Of a stretch of 64,000 nucleotides of DNA, positions 52,479 to 61,610 are shown piece after piece. The translations under genes and the position numbers were made by a program. Each line of letters begins with the position of its first letter. Within the stretch, counting starts at the first letter, position 1. The stretch is from the NCBI GenBank assembly GCA_944322285.1, contig CALUOR010000011.1, positions 21,263 through 85,262 of the forward strand, in the 5' to 3' direction. The notes under the pieces were generated by a model that saw only the letters and a list, made by a program, of their open reading frames with translations, had not been told where the DNA came from and made no database searches. Origin of the DNA: an uncultured Bacteroides sp. (GTDB taxonomy: Bacteria > Bacteroidota > Bacteroidia > Bacteroidales > Bacteroidaceae).

Positions 52479-53381
52479 TTATCTTTGTAGTTGGGAACGG
52501 AGGTACGTCAGTATCTCCGTTTCTTGTTCAGGATGGAACCAACGAATGTCCGCGTCCCGCTTGAACCAAGTCATTTGCTTACGGGAGTAGATGCGTGAGT
52601 TCTGTTTGATTTTCTCAATGGCAAAGTCTAAGCTCCATTCGCCGTCGAAGTATTTGAACAGTTCTTTATAGCCTACAGTGTTCAGTGAATTATAAGTCTT
52701 GTGCGGATAGACCCGGCGGGCTTCGTCCAAAAGTCCCTCGGCCATCATTTGGTCTACACGTCGGTTGATACGCTCATACAACTCTTCGCGCGGGCGGGTC
52801 AAACCGATTTTGAGAATGTGGAAAGGTCGTTCCTTGGCACTGCGGGTACGGAAAGAAGTATAGGTACGCCCTGTCATGTAGCAGATTTCGAGCGCATGGA
52901 TAACACGCTTGGGATTTTTCAAGTCTACGATACGATAATACTCCGGGTCAATCAGTTTGAGTTCGGCGCACAATGGCTCCAACCCTTCCGTCTCATAGCG
53001 TTGCAGCATCAGTTGGCGAGTTTCGGCGTCTACGGTAGGAATGTCGTCAATGCCTTTGCAAACGGCGTCCACATACATCATGGAACCGCCTGTGAGCAAT
53101 ACGGTTTCTTTCTCTTTGAATAAGGTATCAAGTAATTGCAGTACCTCGGTCTCGTATTGGGCGGCACTGTAGTAATCGGTCAATTTCAGCGTACCCACGA
53201 AGTAATGCTTTACCCGTTGCAATTGTGCCGGTGTAGGCGCGGCGGTGCCAATCTTGAGGTCAGCGTACAATTGGCGCGAGTCGGCCGAAAGGATACAAGT
53301 ATGAAAAGCTTCCGCCAAACGCAAGCTAAGCTCCGTTTTACCGACGCCTGTAGGACCTATAAGCACAATGAGGGCATTCAT
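52479..53381 (-). CDS. miaA: tRNA dimethylallyltransferase
   Basis: A 300-residue enzyme with P-loop [11 protein letters not shown] at residues 9-19, then [54 protein letters not shown] and [13 protein letters not shown]. It transfers a dimethylallyl group to A37 of tRNAs reading UNN codons. It is the last gene of a minus-strand run from lpxD, separated from the preceding gene by a palindromic repeat, which may reduce read-through. Confidence 0.95.
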   Translation of the reverse strand: MNALIVLIGPTGVGKTELSLRLAEAFHTCILSADSRQLYADLKIGTAAPTPAQLQRVKHYFVGTLKLTDYYSAAQYETEVLQLLDTLFKEKETVLLTGGSMMYVDAVCKGIDDIPTVDAETRQLMLQRYETEGLEPLCAELKLIDPEYYRIVDLKNPKRVIHALEICYMTGRTYTSFRTRSAKERPFHILKIGLTRPREELYERINRRVDQMMAEGLLDEARRVYPHKTYNSLNTVGYKELFKYFDGEWSLDFAIEKIKQNSRIYSRKQMTWFKRDADIRWFHPEQETEILTYLRSQLQR

Positions 53382-53397
53382 GGAAATGAAGAACGGA

Positions 53398-53520
53398 AGA
53401 ATTAAGGAAGAACGGGAGAATTAAGAATGAAGAATGGTGAATGAAGAATGCCATGCGGCATGAAAATGTGCTATGACAGCGCAGCCTAATTCTTCATTCA
53501 TCATTTATCATTCTTCATTT
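53398..53520. repeat. Palindromic repeat without family A ends
   Basis: Arms AATTAAGAATGAAGAATGG and CATTCATCATTTATCATTCTTC flank a centre TGCCATGCGGCATGAAAAT...ACAGCGCAGCCTAATTCTTC that is shared with family A copies 2 and 6. It fills the gap between miaA and the pRiA4b-like gene. Confidence 0.65.
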
Positions 53521-53521
53521 T

Positions 53522-54088
53522 TTAGTATCTGTCTTCGTCATACGGATTACCGCCTCCTCCTTCGCCATAACCGCTGTAGCTGTCAGGGTCGAATTCATCA
53601 TTGTTATAGCCTTGGTCGCCGTAGAAGTTTTCGTCAAGATCCATGGCGGCAGCGTTGGCTTTGGCCTCATATTCATCGAAGTCAACTGTTTGTTTGGGAG
53701 GCTCGCCTTGCGACTTGGTGCATTGGGCACCTTTTATGTTTTTCCCTGTGATAATCTCGGATAACTCGATGAAAAAACAACGTTCGGTCATGTAGTCGAA
53801 CACGTAAATCAGCTTCTGTTTCTCGTCTTCCACCAGTTCGTCAATACGGGTGTCTTTCATTACCCAGCTGTCCATCTCGGAGTTATCGTCCATTTCCTCT
53901 AAAGTGATTTCCTTCTCCTTTTCCCAATCATCATCGCAAATGAAGAACGATGTCATTTGGTCATTGGCGTAGCCGACAGACTTCAGGATGGCTTCATGGA
54001 AATCATAAAAAGTTGCTTCAGGGTCTATTTGTATTTCTCTGACGAAATCATCTGCTTCATCAGAAATAAGCGTAAATCTGTAAATCAT
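53522..54088 (-). CDS. pRiA4b ORF-3-like protein
   Basis: A 188-residue protein matching the plasmid pRiA4b ORF-3 / IS1096 passenger-like family: MIYRFTLISDEADDFVREIQI, FYDFHEAILKSVGYANDQMTSFF, KLIYVFDYMTERCFFIELSEI. The C-terminal 50 residues are acidic and Gly/Tyr-rich and probably disordered. The function is unknown despite its wide spread. It lies 14 bases after lpxA, a fixed neighbourhood in Bacteroides as far as I recall, so it is a chromosomal gene and not a plasmid trace. Confidence 0.85.
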   Translation of the reverse strand: MIYRFTLISDEADDFVREIQIDPEATFYDFHEAILKSVGYANDQMTSFFICDDDWEKEKEITLEEMDDNSEMDSWVMKDTRIDELVEDEKQKLIYVFDYMTERCFFIELSEIITGKNIKGAQCTKSQGEPPKQTVDFDEYEAKANAAAMDLDENFYGDQGYNNDEFDPDSYSGYGEGGGGNPYDEDRY

Positions 54089-54102
54089 AATTGTGCGTGT
54101 TA

Positions 54103-54894
54103 TTATTTCCCTGCGGGTATGATGCCGCGGGGTGAGTTTTTGATGAATTCTACAATATAAGTTATTTCGGGGGTCATTTCCATCTCTTCTTCAATCTTCT
54201 TCAGTGCGTCTGTAGTGTTCAGTCCGCTTTGATAGATAATGCGGTAAGCATTGTGGATTGCCTCGATGGTCTCGTTGGAGAAATTGCGGCGGCGCAGACC
54301 TACGATGTTCAGCCCGGCATAGCAGATGGGCTCGCGTCCGGCGATGATGTAGGGGGGGATGTCCTTGCTGAAACGGCATCCTCCTTGTATCATGCCATAT
54401 CCTCCCACGTGGCAGAACTGGTGCATCAGCACTCCGCCGCTGATGATGGAGTTGTCGTCTATGATGATTTCACCCGCCAGCTTCGTGGCATTACCGATGA
54501 TACAGCCATTGCCCACCATGGCGTCATGAGCTACATGTACGCCTTCCATCAGCAGATTGTTGTTGCCTACAATGGTGCGTCCTTTGGCGGCGGTGCCTCG
54601 GTTGATGGTTACATTCTCGCGAATGGTGTTGTTGTCGCCAATCTCTGCGGTGGTTTCTTCGCCTCTGAATTTCAGGTCTTGCGGAATGGCGCCGATAACG
54701 GCCCCGGGGAAGATTGTGTTTCCATTGCCGATGCGGCTTCCGTACAAGATGTTGGCGTTAGCCATGATGACGTTGTTGTCGCCAATCACCACATTCTTGT
54801 CGATGAAGACGAACGGAGCGATTTCTACGTTATGACCGATATGCGCTTCCGGATGGACGTAAGCTAAGGGGCTGATTTTATTTTGTTCCTGCAT
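54103..54894 (-). CDS. lpxA: Acyl-ACP:UDP-N-acetylglucosamine O-acyltransferase
   Basis: A 263-residue left-handed beta-helix acyltransferase with repeated hexapeptides (ISPLAYVHPEAHIGHNVEIAPF, IGDNNTIRENVTINRGT, GNNNLLMEGVHVAHDAMVGN containing the catalytic His). It performs the first step of lipid A synthesis in the cytoplasm. It follows lpxC/fabZ by 13 bases within the lpx run. Confidence 0.96.
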   Translation of the reverse strand: MQEQNKISPLAYVHPEAHIGHNVEIAPFVFIDKNVVIGDNNVIMANANILYGSRIGNGNTIFPGAVIGAIPQDLKFRGEETTAEIGDNNTIRENVTINRGTAAKGRTIVGNNNLLMEGVHVAHDAMVGNGCIIGNATKLAGEIIIDDNSIISGGVLMHQFCHVGGYGMIQGGCRFSKDIPPYIIAGREPICYAGLNIVGLRRRNFSNETIEAIHNAYRIIYQSGLNTTDALKKIEEEMEMTPEITYIVEFIKNSPRGIIPAGK

Positions 54895-54907
54895 GTTAAT
54901 CTTCCGT

Positions 54908-56293
54908 TTACTTGTTTTTCGTTATTTGGGCTGTAAACTCAGCCTCGCATACTACTTTCTCTCCTACAAATACATAACCTTTCATGGTGGATATGCCCCG
55001 ACGGATGGGAGCCATCAGTTCTACTCTGAACAACAAGGTGTCACCCGGCACAACCTTTTGGCGGAATCTTACCCCGTCTATCTTCAGGAAGTAGGTGGAG
55101 TAACGTTCGGGTTCGTCCACAGAGTTCAGCGCCAACAGACCGCCCACTTGTGCCATGGCCTCTATCTGAAGCACGCCCGGCATCACCGGTTCCTGCGGGA
55201 AATGTCCTTGGAAGAAAGGTTCGTTGGACGTCACATTCTTTACGCCTACAATATAGTTGGCGCCCATTTCGATTACTTTATCTACCAATTGGAAAGGATA
55301 GCGGTGGGGCAACAGCTCGCGGATGCGGTTTACGTCCATGAGTGGCGGACGGTTGCAATCGTAGATAGGAGCCTGTATCTCGTGCAGGCGAATTTCCTTG
55401 CGCATCTGGCGGGCAAACTTATTATTAATGGTATGGCCGGGGCGTGTGGCGATGATGCGGCCTTTGATGGGTTTGCCTATCAGCGCCATGTCGCCGATGA
55501 CATCGAGTAACTTGTGGCGGGCGCATTCGTTGGGCCAAACCAATGGCTTGTGCATGATGTAGCCCAAGTGGCTGGCATCCATATGGGGAACTCCCATTAC
55601 ATCGGCCAGTTTGTCGAAGTTCTCTTGCGGCATCTGACGCTCGTAGATGACGATGGCGTTGTCCAGGTCTCCGCCTTTGATGAGGCCGGCTTGAAGCAAC
55701 GGCTCTATTTCGCGGACGAAAACGAACGTGCGGCTGGCAGCTATCTCGTCCTTGAACTTGGCCATGTCTTCCAGCGTGGCGTATTGGTTGGGGATGATGT
55801 TCGAGTCGTAGGATACCAGTACGTTCAGGCTGAAGTTCTCATCCGGCAGTACGATGATGGACGAGCCTGTTTCTTCATCGCGGAACTCTATCTTGGATTT
55901 GATGATATAAAAGTCCTTTACGGCATTCTGCTCCTCGATGCCTACACGTTCTATCTCATTTACGTAATATTGAGAACTTCCGTCCAAGATGGGGAATTCA
56001 GGACCATCGACTTGTATCAGGCAGTTGTCTATCCCTAATGCGTAGAGGGCCGCCATGCCATGTTCCACGGTGCTTACCTTTACATTATTCTTGCACAAGA
56101 CGGTTCCTCGCGTTGTCTCCACCACATTGTCGGCTATGGCGTCTATGATGGGTTGTCCTTCTACGTCCGTCCGTTGGATTTTATATCCATGGTTTTCCGG
56201 AGCCGGGTTGAAGGTGACGGTCAGGTTAAGACCCGTGTGAAGTCCCTTTCCACTGAGTGAGAAGCTGTCTTTCAGAGTTTTTTGTTTCAGCAT
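54908..56293 (-). CDS. lpxC/fabZ: Fused UDP-acyl-GlcNAc deacetylase (LpxC) and hydroxyacyl-ACP dehydratase (FabZ)
   Basis: A 461-residue fusion. Residues 1-300 are LpxC: LSGKGLHTGLNLTVTF, TVEHGMAALYALGIDNC with a zinc His, HKLLDVIGDMALIG with the second zinc His and Asp. Residues about 315-461 are FabZ: IRELLPHRYPFQLVDKV, HFPQEPVMPGVLQIEAMAQ. It joins the committed zinc-dependent deacetylation of lipid A synthesis to the dehydratase of fatty-acid elongation, two activities that compete for 3-hydroxyacyl-ACP. The fusion is characteristic of Bacteroidetes. It is 3 bases after lpxD. Confidence 0.96.
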   Translation of the reverse strand: MLKQKTLKDSFSLSGKGLHTGLNLTVTFNPAPENHGYKIQRTDVEGQPIIDAIADNVVETTRGTVLCKNNVKVSTVEHGMAALYALGIDNCLIQVDGPEFPILDGSSQYYVNEIERVGIEEQNAVKDFYIIKSKIEFRDEETGSSIIVLPDENFSLNVLVSYDSNIIPNQYATLEDMAKFKDEIAASRTFVFVREIEPLLQAGLIKGGDLDNAIVIYERQMPQENFDKLADVMGVPHMDASHLGYIMHKPLVWPNECARHKLLDVIGDMALIGKPIKGRIIATRPGHTINNKFARQMRKEIRLHEIQAPIYDCNRPPLMDVNRIRELLPHRYPFQLVDKVIEMGANYIVGVKNVTSNEPFFQGHFPQEPVMPGVLQIEAMAQVGGLLALNSVDEPERYSTYFLKIDGVRFRQKVVPGDTLLFRVELMAPIRRGISTMKGYVFVGEKVVCEAEFTAQITKNK

Positions 56294-56296
56294 GGG

Positions 56297-57337
56297 TTAC
56301 TTATTTAATTGTTTTTTTAGTTCGTTCAGTTCTTTGCGTAACGCGTTCAGTTCAAAGTACATGTCAGGCAACTTGCGGAAGATGGCCTGTGACTTGAAGT
56401 AGGGCTTTTCTTCCATGGGGGGCGTGCCTATCAGGCGTTGATCGCTCTTGGTGCTGCTCGGTACGCCGGATTGTGCGCCGAACACGACCCGGTCGCCGAT
56501 ATGGATGTGTCCCGCGATGCCTACCTGGCCGCCGAACATGCACCATTCTCCCACCTTGGTCGAACCGGCCACGCCCACTTGAGCGGCCATGACGGTGTGC
56601 GAACCTATTTCATCGTTGTGTGCCACTTGCACCAGATTGTCCAGTTTTACGCCGCGGTGTACAATGGTAGCTCCCATAGTGGCGCGGTCTACGCACGTAT
56701 TGGCTCCTACTTCTACGTCGTCTTCAAGAATGGTAATACCTATTTGTGGAATTTTTTCGTAACCTTCGGGGGTGGGGGCAAAACCGAAGCCGTCGGCCCC
56801 GATGACGCATCCGGCGTGCAATATGCACCGATTTCCTATCCGGCAGTCGTGGTAAACGGTAACGTTAGGATATAAGATGCAATCGTTACCTATCTTGGTC
56901 CCCGCGCTTATGGTGACATGTGGGTGAATGGAGGTATTGTCGCCCACTTCCGCATGGTCGCCTACATAGGCAAAGGGAGCGATATACACGTTTTTCCCTA
57001 TCTTTGCCGTAGGCGCTATGTAAGCCAGGGAGTCTATACCCGTCAGCTTGGGTTTGCTTTGCTCGTAGAGGGTAAGCAATTTTGCCAGGCTGTCATAAGC
57101 GTTGTCTACTTTGATTAAGGTGGCTTTCACCTCGTGCTCCGGCACAAAGTCCTTGTTTACCAAGATGATGCTTGCCTTCGACTCGTAGATGTAAGGCGTA
57201 TACTTCGGGTTGGACAAGAAAGAAATGGCTCCCGGCATACCTTCTTCTATTTTGGCAAAGGTATGCACGGTGGCATTCTCGTCTCCAACGATTTCTCCTT
57301 GGATGTATGCGGCAATTTGCTTGGCAGAAAATTCCAT
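56297..57337 (-). CDS. lpxD: UDP-3-O-acylglucosamine N-acyltransferase
   Basis: A 346-residue acyltransferase: an N-terminal uridine-binding domain ([35 protein letters not shown]), a long hexapeptide-repeat beta-helix with the catalytic His in [12 protein letters not shown], and a C-terminal helical tail ([21 protein letters not shown] region). It carries out the third step of lipid A synthesis. It is the first gene of the lpx run; the HD hydrolase gene ends 85 bases upstream. Confidence 0.96.
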   Translation of the reverse strand: MEFSAKQIAAYIQGEIVGDENATVHTFAKIEEGMPGAISFLSNPKYTPYIYESKASIILVNKDFVPEHEVKATLIKVDNAYDSLAKLLTLYEQSKPKLTGIDSLAYIAPTAKIGKNVYIAPFAYVGDHAEVGDNTSIHPHVTISAGTKIGNDCILYPNVTVYHDCRIGNRCILHAGCVIGADGFGFAPTPEGYEKIPQIGITILEDDVEVGANTCVDRATMGATIVHRGVKLDNLVQVAHNDEIGSHTVMAAQVGVAGSTKVGEWCMFGGQVGIAGHIHIGDRVVFGAQSGVPSSTKSDQRLIGTPPMEEKPYFKSQAIFRKLPDMYFELNALRKELNELKKQLNK

Positions 57338-57422
57338 ATTTTTTTCTTGTTAGATGGTTTTCAACCTACAAATAACGCACTTTTTTTTGATATATCCTTA
57401 ACTTGCAGGGAATATTTTGCAT

Positions 57423-58652
57423 TTACTTGTGCGGACGTAGGTAACATAAGTAGTGTTTTTTTACTTTCTTCGATAGCAGAGAGATGTTGAGCATGTCCGA
57501 TGCCTCGGCTATGTTCTTCGTGCTCCCGTCGTTGTAGATAACCTCAATGCTGTCATCGGCGGGGTTGTACATGTTTCTTTCGATGCAGGACGTGGTGACG
57601 AAGTGGGCGGCATCGGCCATCGGTATGCCCAGCTCAATGCCCACTTGGCGGGTCAGCTCCTGTTTCCGTTCTTCGCTGAATGGTTCGTTGGAGATTTCCA
57701 CTTTAAAGAGGTGGCGGTTCACCATGCCTTGGCTGAGGGTAGACAGAACTTTGTCCGGGTGTCCGCACCACACTTTGAGGGATGTCCATATATCATTGTC
57801 GTCCAACTGGATAAAGTTCTCCAGACAAGCCGGGTCATTGTAGAAGACATCGCGGTTGATGTCGTGATACAGAAAATAGTGAAAGGCCGGCGAGGCGAAA
57901 AGCTCCGTCCCGCGGGAGGCCAGCTCCTTGGCTCGCAGCAGGGTGCTGATGAGCATCCGTTCGTAAGCCACGGAAGTCTTGTGCAGATAGACTTGCCAAT
58001 ACATCAGGCGCCGGGCGGTGAGGAAGTTCTCGATGGAGTAGATGCCTTTGGCCTCCACCACCAAGTGGTCGTCCTTCACGTCGAGCATCTTGATGATGCG
58101 TGCCGAGCCGATGTTGCCTTCGGTGACGCCCGTGTAGAAGCTGTCGCGACGCAGATAATCCAGGCGGTCCACATCGAGTTGGCCGCTGACCAGCTGGTGC
58201 AGGAACTTCTTGGGGTATTCGTCCTTGAAGATTTGGATGGCCAGCGTCAGTTGCCCGTTCATCTCGCGGTTGATGCGTTCCATGAGCATGAGCGAAATGT
58301 CCTCGTGCGACACGCCCGGCACGATGGTGTCCTCCAGCACGTGCGAGAAAGGACCGTGCCCGATGTCGTGCAGCAGGATGGCGGCTTCTACGGCTTCCGC
58401 CTCGCTGTCGAAGATGAAGTTGCCCTTGGCCGTCAGGTGCTGTATGGCCTCGCACATCAGGTAGTAGGCGCCCAGTGAGTGCTGGAAGCGGGTATGTTGC
58501 GCCCCGGGGTAAACCACGGATGACAGGCCCACTTGCTTGATGCGGGTAAGCCGTTGCAGCAAGGGGTGGCACACCAGGTCGTAGAGCAGCCCTTTCGGTA
58601 TGCTGATGAACCCGAAGACGGGGTCGTTGATGATTTTACGTTCGTAGGACAT
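57423..58652 (-). CDS. HD-domain phosphohydrolase
   Basis: A 409-residue protein with HD-family metal motifs: RFQHSLGAYYLMCEAI near residue 56, then AILLHDIGHGPFSHVLE near 91, and DRLDYLRRDSFYTGV near 160. It resembles the conserved Bacteroidetes HD hydrolases annotated as dGTPase-like or phosphohydrolase-like. The substrate is unknown. The N-terminus (IINDPVFGFISIPKGLLYDL) is also typical. It has its own -7 box. Confidence 0.88.
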   Translation of the reverse strand: MSYERKIINDPVFGFISIPKGLLYDLVCHPLLQRLTRIKQVGLSSVVYPGAQHTRFQHSLGAYYLMCEAIQHLTAKGNFIFDSEAEAVEAAILLHDIGHGPFSHVLEDTIVPGVSHEDISLMLMERINREMNGQLTLAIQIFKDEYPKKFLHQLVSGQLDVDRLDYLRRDSFYTGVTEGNIGSARIIKMLDVKDDHLVVEAKGIYSIENFLTARRLMYWQVYLHKTSVAYERMLISTLLRAKELASRGTELFASPAFHYFLYHDINRDVFYNDPACLENFIQLDDNDIWTSLKVWCGHPDKVLSTLSQGMVNRHLFKVEISNEPFSEERKQELTRQVGIELGIPMADAAHFVTTSCIERNMYNPADDSIEVIYNDGSTKNIAEASDMLNISLLSKKVKKHYLCYLRPHK

Positions 58653-58680
58653 GAATCTTTCCCTTATTGATTTACAGGCA

Positions 58681-58688
58681 CAAAGATA
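58681..58688 (-). promoter_or_regulatory. Promoter -7 box of the HD hydrolase gene
   Basis: TATCTTTG on the minus strand, 28 bases before the ATG at 58652. Confidence 0.6.
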
Positions 58689-58720
58689 GGTGAAAAGGAT
58701 GAGTTACACAAACAAGGGAT

Positions 58721-58760
58721 AAAAAGAAAGAGGCATGCTCTTTTATGAACACGCCTCTTG
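58721..58760 (-). terminator. Rho-independent terminator after pyrF
   Basis: On the minus strand AAGAGGCGTG pairs with CATGCCTCTT (one G-U pair), followed by TCTTTTT. It ends the purM-to-pyrF run. Confidence 0.8.
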
Positions 58761-58786
58761 ATGGTTAGTTGTAGAATGAAAGCCGG

Positions 58787-59617
58787 TTATACGATACCGG
58801 CTGCCTTCAGTTCCTTGGCCATTTGCGCCTGCACCTCCTGCGCTGCCCGGCGGGCCGCTTCGGCAAAGTCCGTGCCCTTGCTTGCGTAGATGATGCCCCG
58901 GCTGGAGTTCACTATCAGGCCGCACTCCTTGGTCATGCCGTACTTGCATACTTCTTCGAGCGAACCGCCCTGCGCGCCTACGCCGGGGACGAGGAGGAAG
59001 TGGTTGGGCACCACCTTGCGGATGTCCTCGAACATGCGGCCCTGTGTGGCGCCTACGACGTACATCATGCGGTCGTCGCCCGCCCACTGCTGGCTCTTGC
59101 GGAGCACTTTCTCGAAGAGGCGTTCACTCTGCGCGTCCTCCGTCAGCTGGAAGTCGTGCGAGCCCTTGTTCGAGGTCAGTGCCAAGAGGATGACCCACTT
59201 GTCTGCGTAAGTGAGGAAAGGCGTCACGCTGTCCTCGCCCATGTAGGGGGCCACGGTGACGGCGTCGATGTCCATGTCTTCGAAGAACGAGCGGGCATAC
59301 ATGGCCGAGGTGTTGCCGATGTCTCCGCGCTTGGCGTCGGCGATGATGAATTGGTCGGGGTAGTTCTGCCGGATGTACTTCACGGTCTTCTCCAGCGCCT
59401 GCCATCCCTTCACGCCCAAGCATTCGTAGAAGGCCAGATTGGGCTTGTAGGCCACGCAGAGGTCGGCGGTGGCGTCGATGATGGCCTTGTTGAAATTGAA
59501 TACCGGTTCCGCCCCGTCCAACAGATGTTCGGGGATTTTCTTGATGTCGGTGTCCAGACCGACGCAGAGGAAACTCTGCTTGCGGCGGATGTTGTCAAAA
59601 AGTTCTTGTCTGTTCAT
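58787..59617 (-). CDS. pyrF: Orotidine 5'-phosphate decarboxylase
   Basis: A 276-residue enzyme of the longer PyrF type: [50 protein letters not shown] with the catalytic Lys-Asp set, [25 protein letters not shown] and [12 protein letters not shown]. It makes UMP from OMP. It follows the DUF4153 gene by 11 bases and is closed by a terminator. Confidence 0.95.
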   Translation of the reverse strand: MNRQELFDNIRRKQSFLCVGLDTDIKKIPEHLLDGAEPVFNFNKAIIDATADLCVAYKPNLAFYECLGVKGWQALEKTVKYIRQNYPDQFIIADAKRGDIGNTSAMYARSFFEDMDIDAVTVAPYMGEDSVTPFLTYADKWVILLALTSNKGSHDFQLTEDAQSERLFEKVLRKSQQWAGDDRMMYVVGATQGRMFEDIRKVVPNHFLLVPGVGAQGGSLEEVCKYGMTKECGLIVNSSRGIIYASKGTDFAEAARRAAQEVQAQMAKELKAAGIV

Positions 59618-59628
59618 ATCATTATTAG

Positions 59629-61323
59629 TTATTTATGGATTTGTTCATGATGGAAAAGGTAGCCATCAAGGGTTACTTCTGTTTCTTCTTTATAGATGTA
59701 TATATGGAATGAGGATAATAGCAGCACATTGCCTGCCTGAGTGCGGAACATGGGCGGTGGCAATGTCCCGTCTTTATCCCGGGCACGTAAGGTGTCGATG
59801 GGGAGGCTGATGCTATCCACGGGTGTCAGGAGGACGGACAACCGTTCGTCATGTATATCCTCATTCGGAATCCGGGTGTTCAGGTTGATGCCTGTGAAGA
59901 GGGAATATCCTTTCGGTATGGGGATGTTTTGTGCTTGCGAAGTGTAGTGCAGGTTCCTTACGTCCGGCGTCTGCTCTTCGCGAATGGCGTAGAAAGAGAT
60001 GTTTTTGCTGACCAGGTCGATGGTGCTCTCTTCTCCGAACATCCCGCTCAGGTAGTAAAGTTTCTCATTCACTTGCTTCCCGCCTTCGGGCAATGACTTC
60101 AGCCAGGTTTGGTATTGTGCTTCGGACAAGGGGAGATTGTCCAATTCGCTTTGGGTCATAAGACTTTTGATTTCCTTCCTTAATGTGTCTCGGGTAATGC
60201 TGGCGTAATTCACCGGAAGCACCGACGTCAGCAGGAAGATGATGGAGAAGGAGATGGGTATCCAACTGATGCGCTTGGCCTTTCCCGCTATCAGCCCGAT
60301 GCAGACAAAGTAGAACCAGGCGTTGAGCGTTGCCAGGTAGAGGCGGTTGAGCGTGATGCCGTAATCCAGGAAGCGGCGGCCGATGCCCACCGTCATCAGC
60401 ACCAGCAGGGGCAGTGTCAGCAGGGGCAACCAGCGGGCAATGCGTTCGTCCACCGGCTTATGGCTCTTGACACGCGAGGGATACAGTCCCCCTTCAATGC
60501 CGATGACTCCCGCCATCAGGGCCGTAACCAGCCACGACACCCATCCGTCAGGCAACTCCCAGCGGGCGATGATAGTCCCTGCGTAGACGTAGAGCACCAG
60601 CAGGTAGAGTCCAGCCAGTGGCAGGAAGAGGTAGTGCAGGATGTTGTGCAGGAAGGCGGTGGGTTGCGGCAGGCGGTCGTGCTTGCGCTCGCCTTCGGGC
60701 AGGAGGCCGAGGAACATCAGCAGGGGCAGCAGTTCGCTACACATTATTAATATGTATAGGTAACACTTGTAGCTGATGTCCATCCCGAAGAGTTGGTGCA
60801 GCGAGAATACCAGCAGGCACAATCCTCCGCTCATGACGGCTCCTACGATAAAGGCCAATCCCAGTGTCGCCGAGGCATATTGCGTGAAGTTCCATGCCGG
60901 AATGTCGTCCTTCTCCCGGAAGAACGGAAGGAAGAACACCGAAAGCCCGATGGCGAGGATGGCTGCTCCGTGGGCGATGCCGATATCTATCATTCGCGAC
61001 CCCATGGTGTAGAGGTAAAGGAAGAGGGCGTCGGCCATCAGGAGCAGGTGCGCCGTCACCTGCACGCCTATGCGTATTCTCCGTCGCTTCACTTCCTCCG
61101 CCCACAGGTGCAGGCTGAGCGAAAGCAGGGTGCCGACGGACAGGTAATAGCCCGTGGTCATCAGCAGTTTGTCGTCTGCGGCTTTTCCCTCGGTGGCTAC
61201 CAAGTGGCAGAGGTAGGCCGTCAGCGCAAAGGCGAAGGCCACGGTTACGGGGAAGCGCACGGCGCATCGGCGGAACGAGGCGCCCAGCGTGCGGAAAATG
61301 TGGTTTATCTGCTTCTGTTTCAT
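59629..61323 (-). CDS. DUF4153-like multi-pass membrane protein
   Basis: A 564-residue protein with about 10-11 hydrophobic segments in the first 380 residues (for example [69 protein letters not shown]), matching the DUF4153 pattern. The C-terminal 190 residues (from [15 protein letters not shown]) are probably periplasmic. The function is unknown. It is separated from prfA by 287 bases holding two minisatellite arrays, which may mark where it was inserted between prfA and pyrF. Confidence 0.75.
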   Translation of the reverse strand: MKQKQINHIFRTLGASFRRCAVRFPVTVAFAFALTAYLCHLVATEGKAADDKLLMTTGYYLSVGTLLSLSLHLWAEEVKRRRIRIGVQVTAHLLLMADALFLYLYTMGSRMIDIGIAHGAAILAIGLSVFFLPFFREKDDIPAWNFTQYASATLGLAFIVGAVMSGGLCLLVFSLHQLFGMDISYKCYLYILIMCSELLPLLMFLGLLPEGERKHDRLPQPTAFLHNILHYLFLPLAGLYLLVLYVYAGTIIARWELPDGWVSWLVTALMAGVIGIEGGLYPSRVKSHKPVDERIARWLPLLTLPLLVLMTVGIGRRFLDYGITLNRLYLATLNAWFYFVCIGLIAGKAKRISWIPISFSIIFLLTSVLPVNYASITRDTLRKEIKSLMTQSELDNLPLSEAQYQTWLKSLPEGGKQVNEKLYYLSGMFGEESTIDLVSKNISFYAIREEQTPDVRNLHYTSQAQNIPIPKGYSLFTGINLNTRIPNEDIHDERLSVLLTPVDSISLPIDTLRARDKDGTLPPPMFRTQAGNVLLLSSFHIYIYKEETEVTLDGYLFHHEQIHK

Positions 61324-61370
61324 GACTTACAGTTGTCTGTTTAGGGTTTGTACTTATGAGGGTGACGGCT

Positions 61371-61480
61371 TCACTACTGTGGCGGCTTCGTCTTCACTAC
61401 TGTGACGGCGATGTCGTCACTACTGTCTTGACGTTGTTGTCACTACTGTGACGATTCGGCCTTCACTATTGTCTCGGTTT
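61371..61480. repeat. 23-bp tandem repeat, array 1
   Basis: TCACTACTGT (last unit TCACTATTGT) recurs at 61371, 61394, 61417, 61440 and 61463, an exact 23-base period over five degenerate units. It lies in the prfA/DUF4153 gap and is not coding, since 23 is not a multiple of three. Confidence 0.85.
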
Positions 61481-61505
61481 CAGGGGGTCTTGGGCAGGGT
61501 CGAAC

Positions 61506-61590
61506 CGAGGTCTTGTCCTCAAGCCCGTCGAGGTCTTGTCCTCAGTGTCATCGAGGTCTTGTCCTCGGTGCCGTCGAGGTCTTGTCCTCG
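61506..61590. repeat. 23-bp tandem repeat, array 2
   Basis: CGAGGTCTTGTCCTC recurs at 61506, 61529, 61552 and 61575, again an exact 23-base period, with 8 variable bases between units. The unit differs from array 1 but the period is the same and the arrays are only about 25 bases apart. It ends just before the prfA stop. Confidence 0.88.
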
Positions 61591-61610
61591 TTTCGGGCTT
61601 CGTCTCGGGG

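Noticed and set aside
53522-54088. pRiA4b ORF-3-like gene as a sign of plasmid or transposon origin
   Set aside because: The family name is historical. The gene lies 14 bases after lpxA in a housekeeping run with no mobile-element genes around.
57603-58478. A 291-codon plus-strand frame opposite the HD hydrolase
   Set aside because: Antisense to a protein with intact HD metal motifs; no motif of its own.
61371-61590. Possible CRISPR array in the prfA/DUF4153 gap
   Set aside because: The repeat units follow each other with only about 8-13 variable bases, far too short for spacers, and no cas genes are near.
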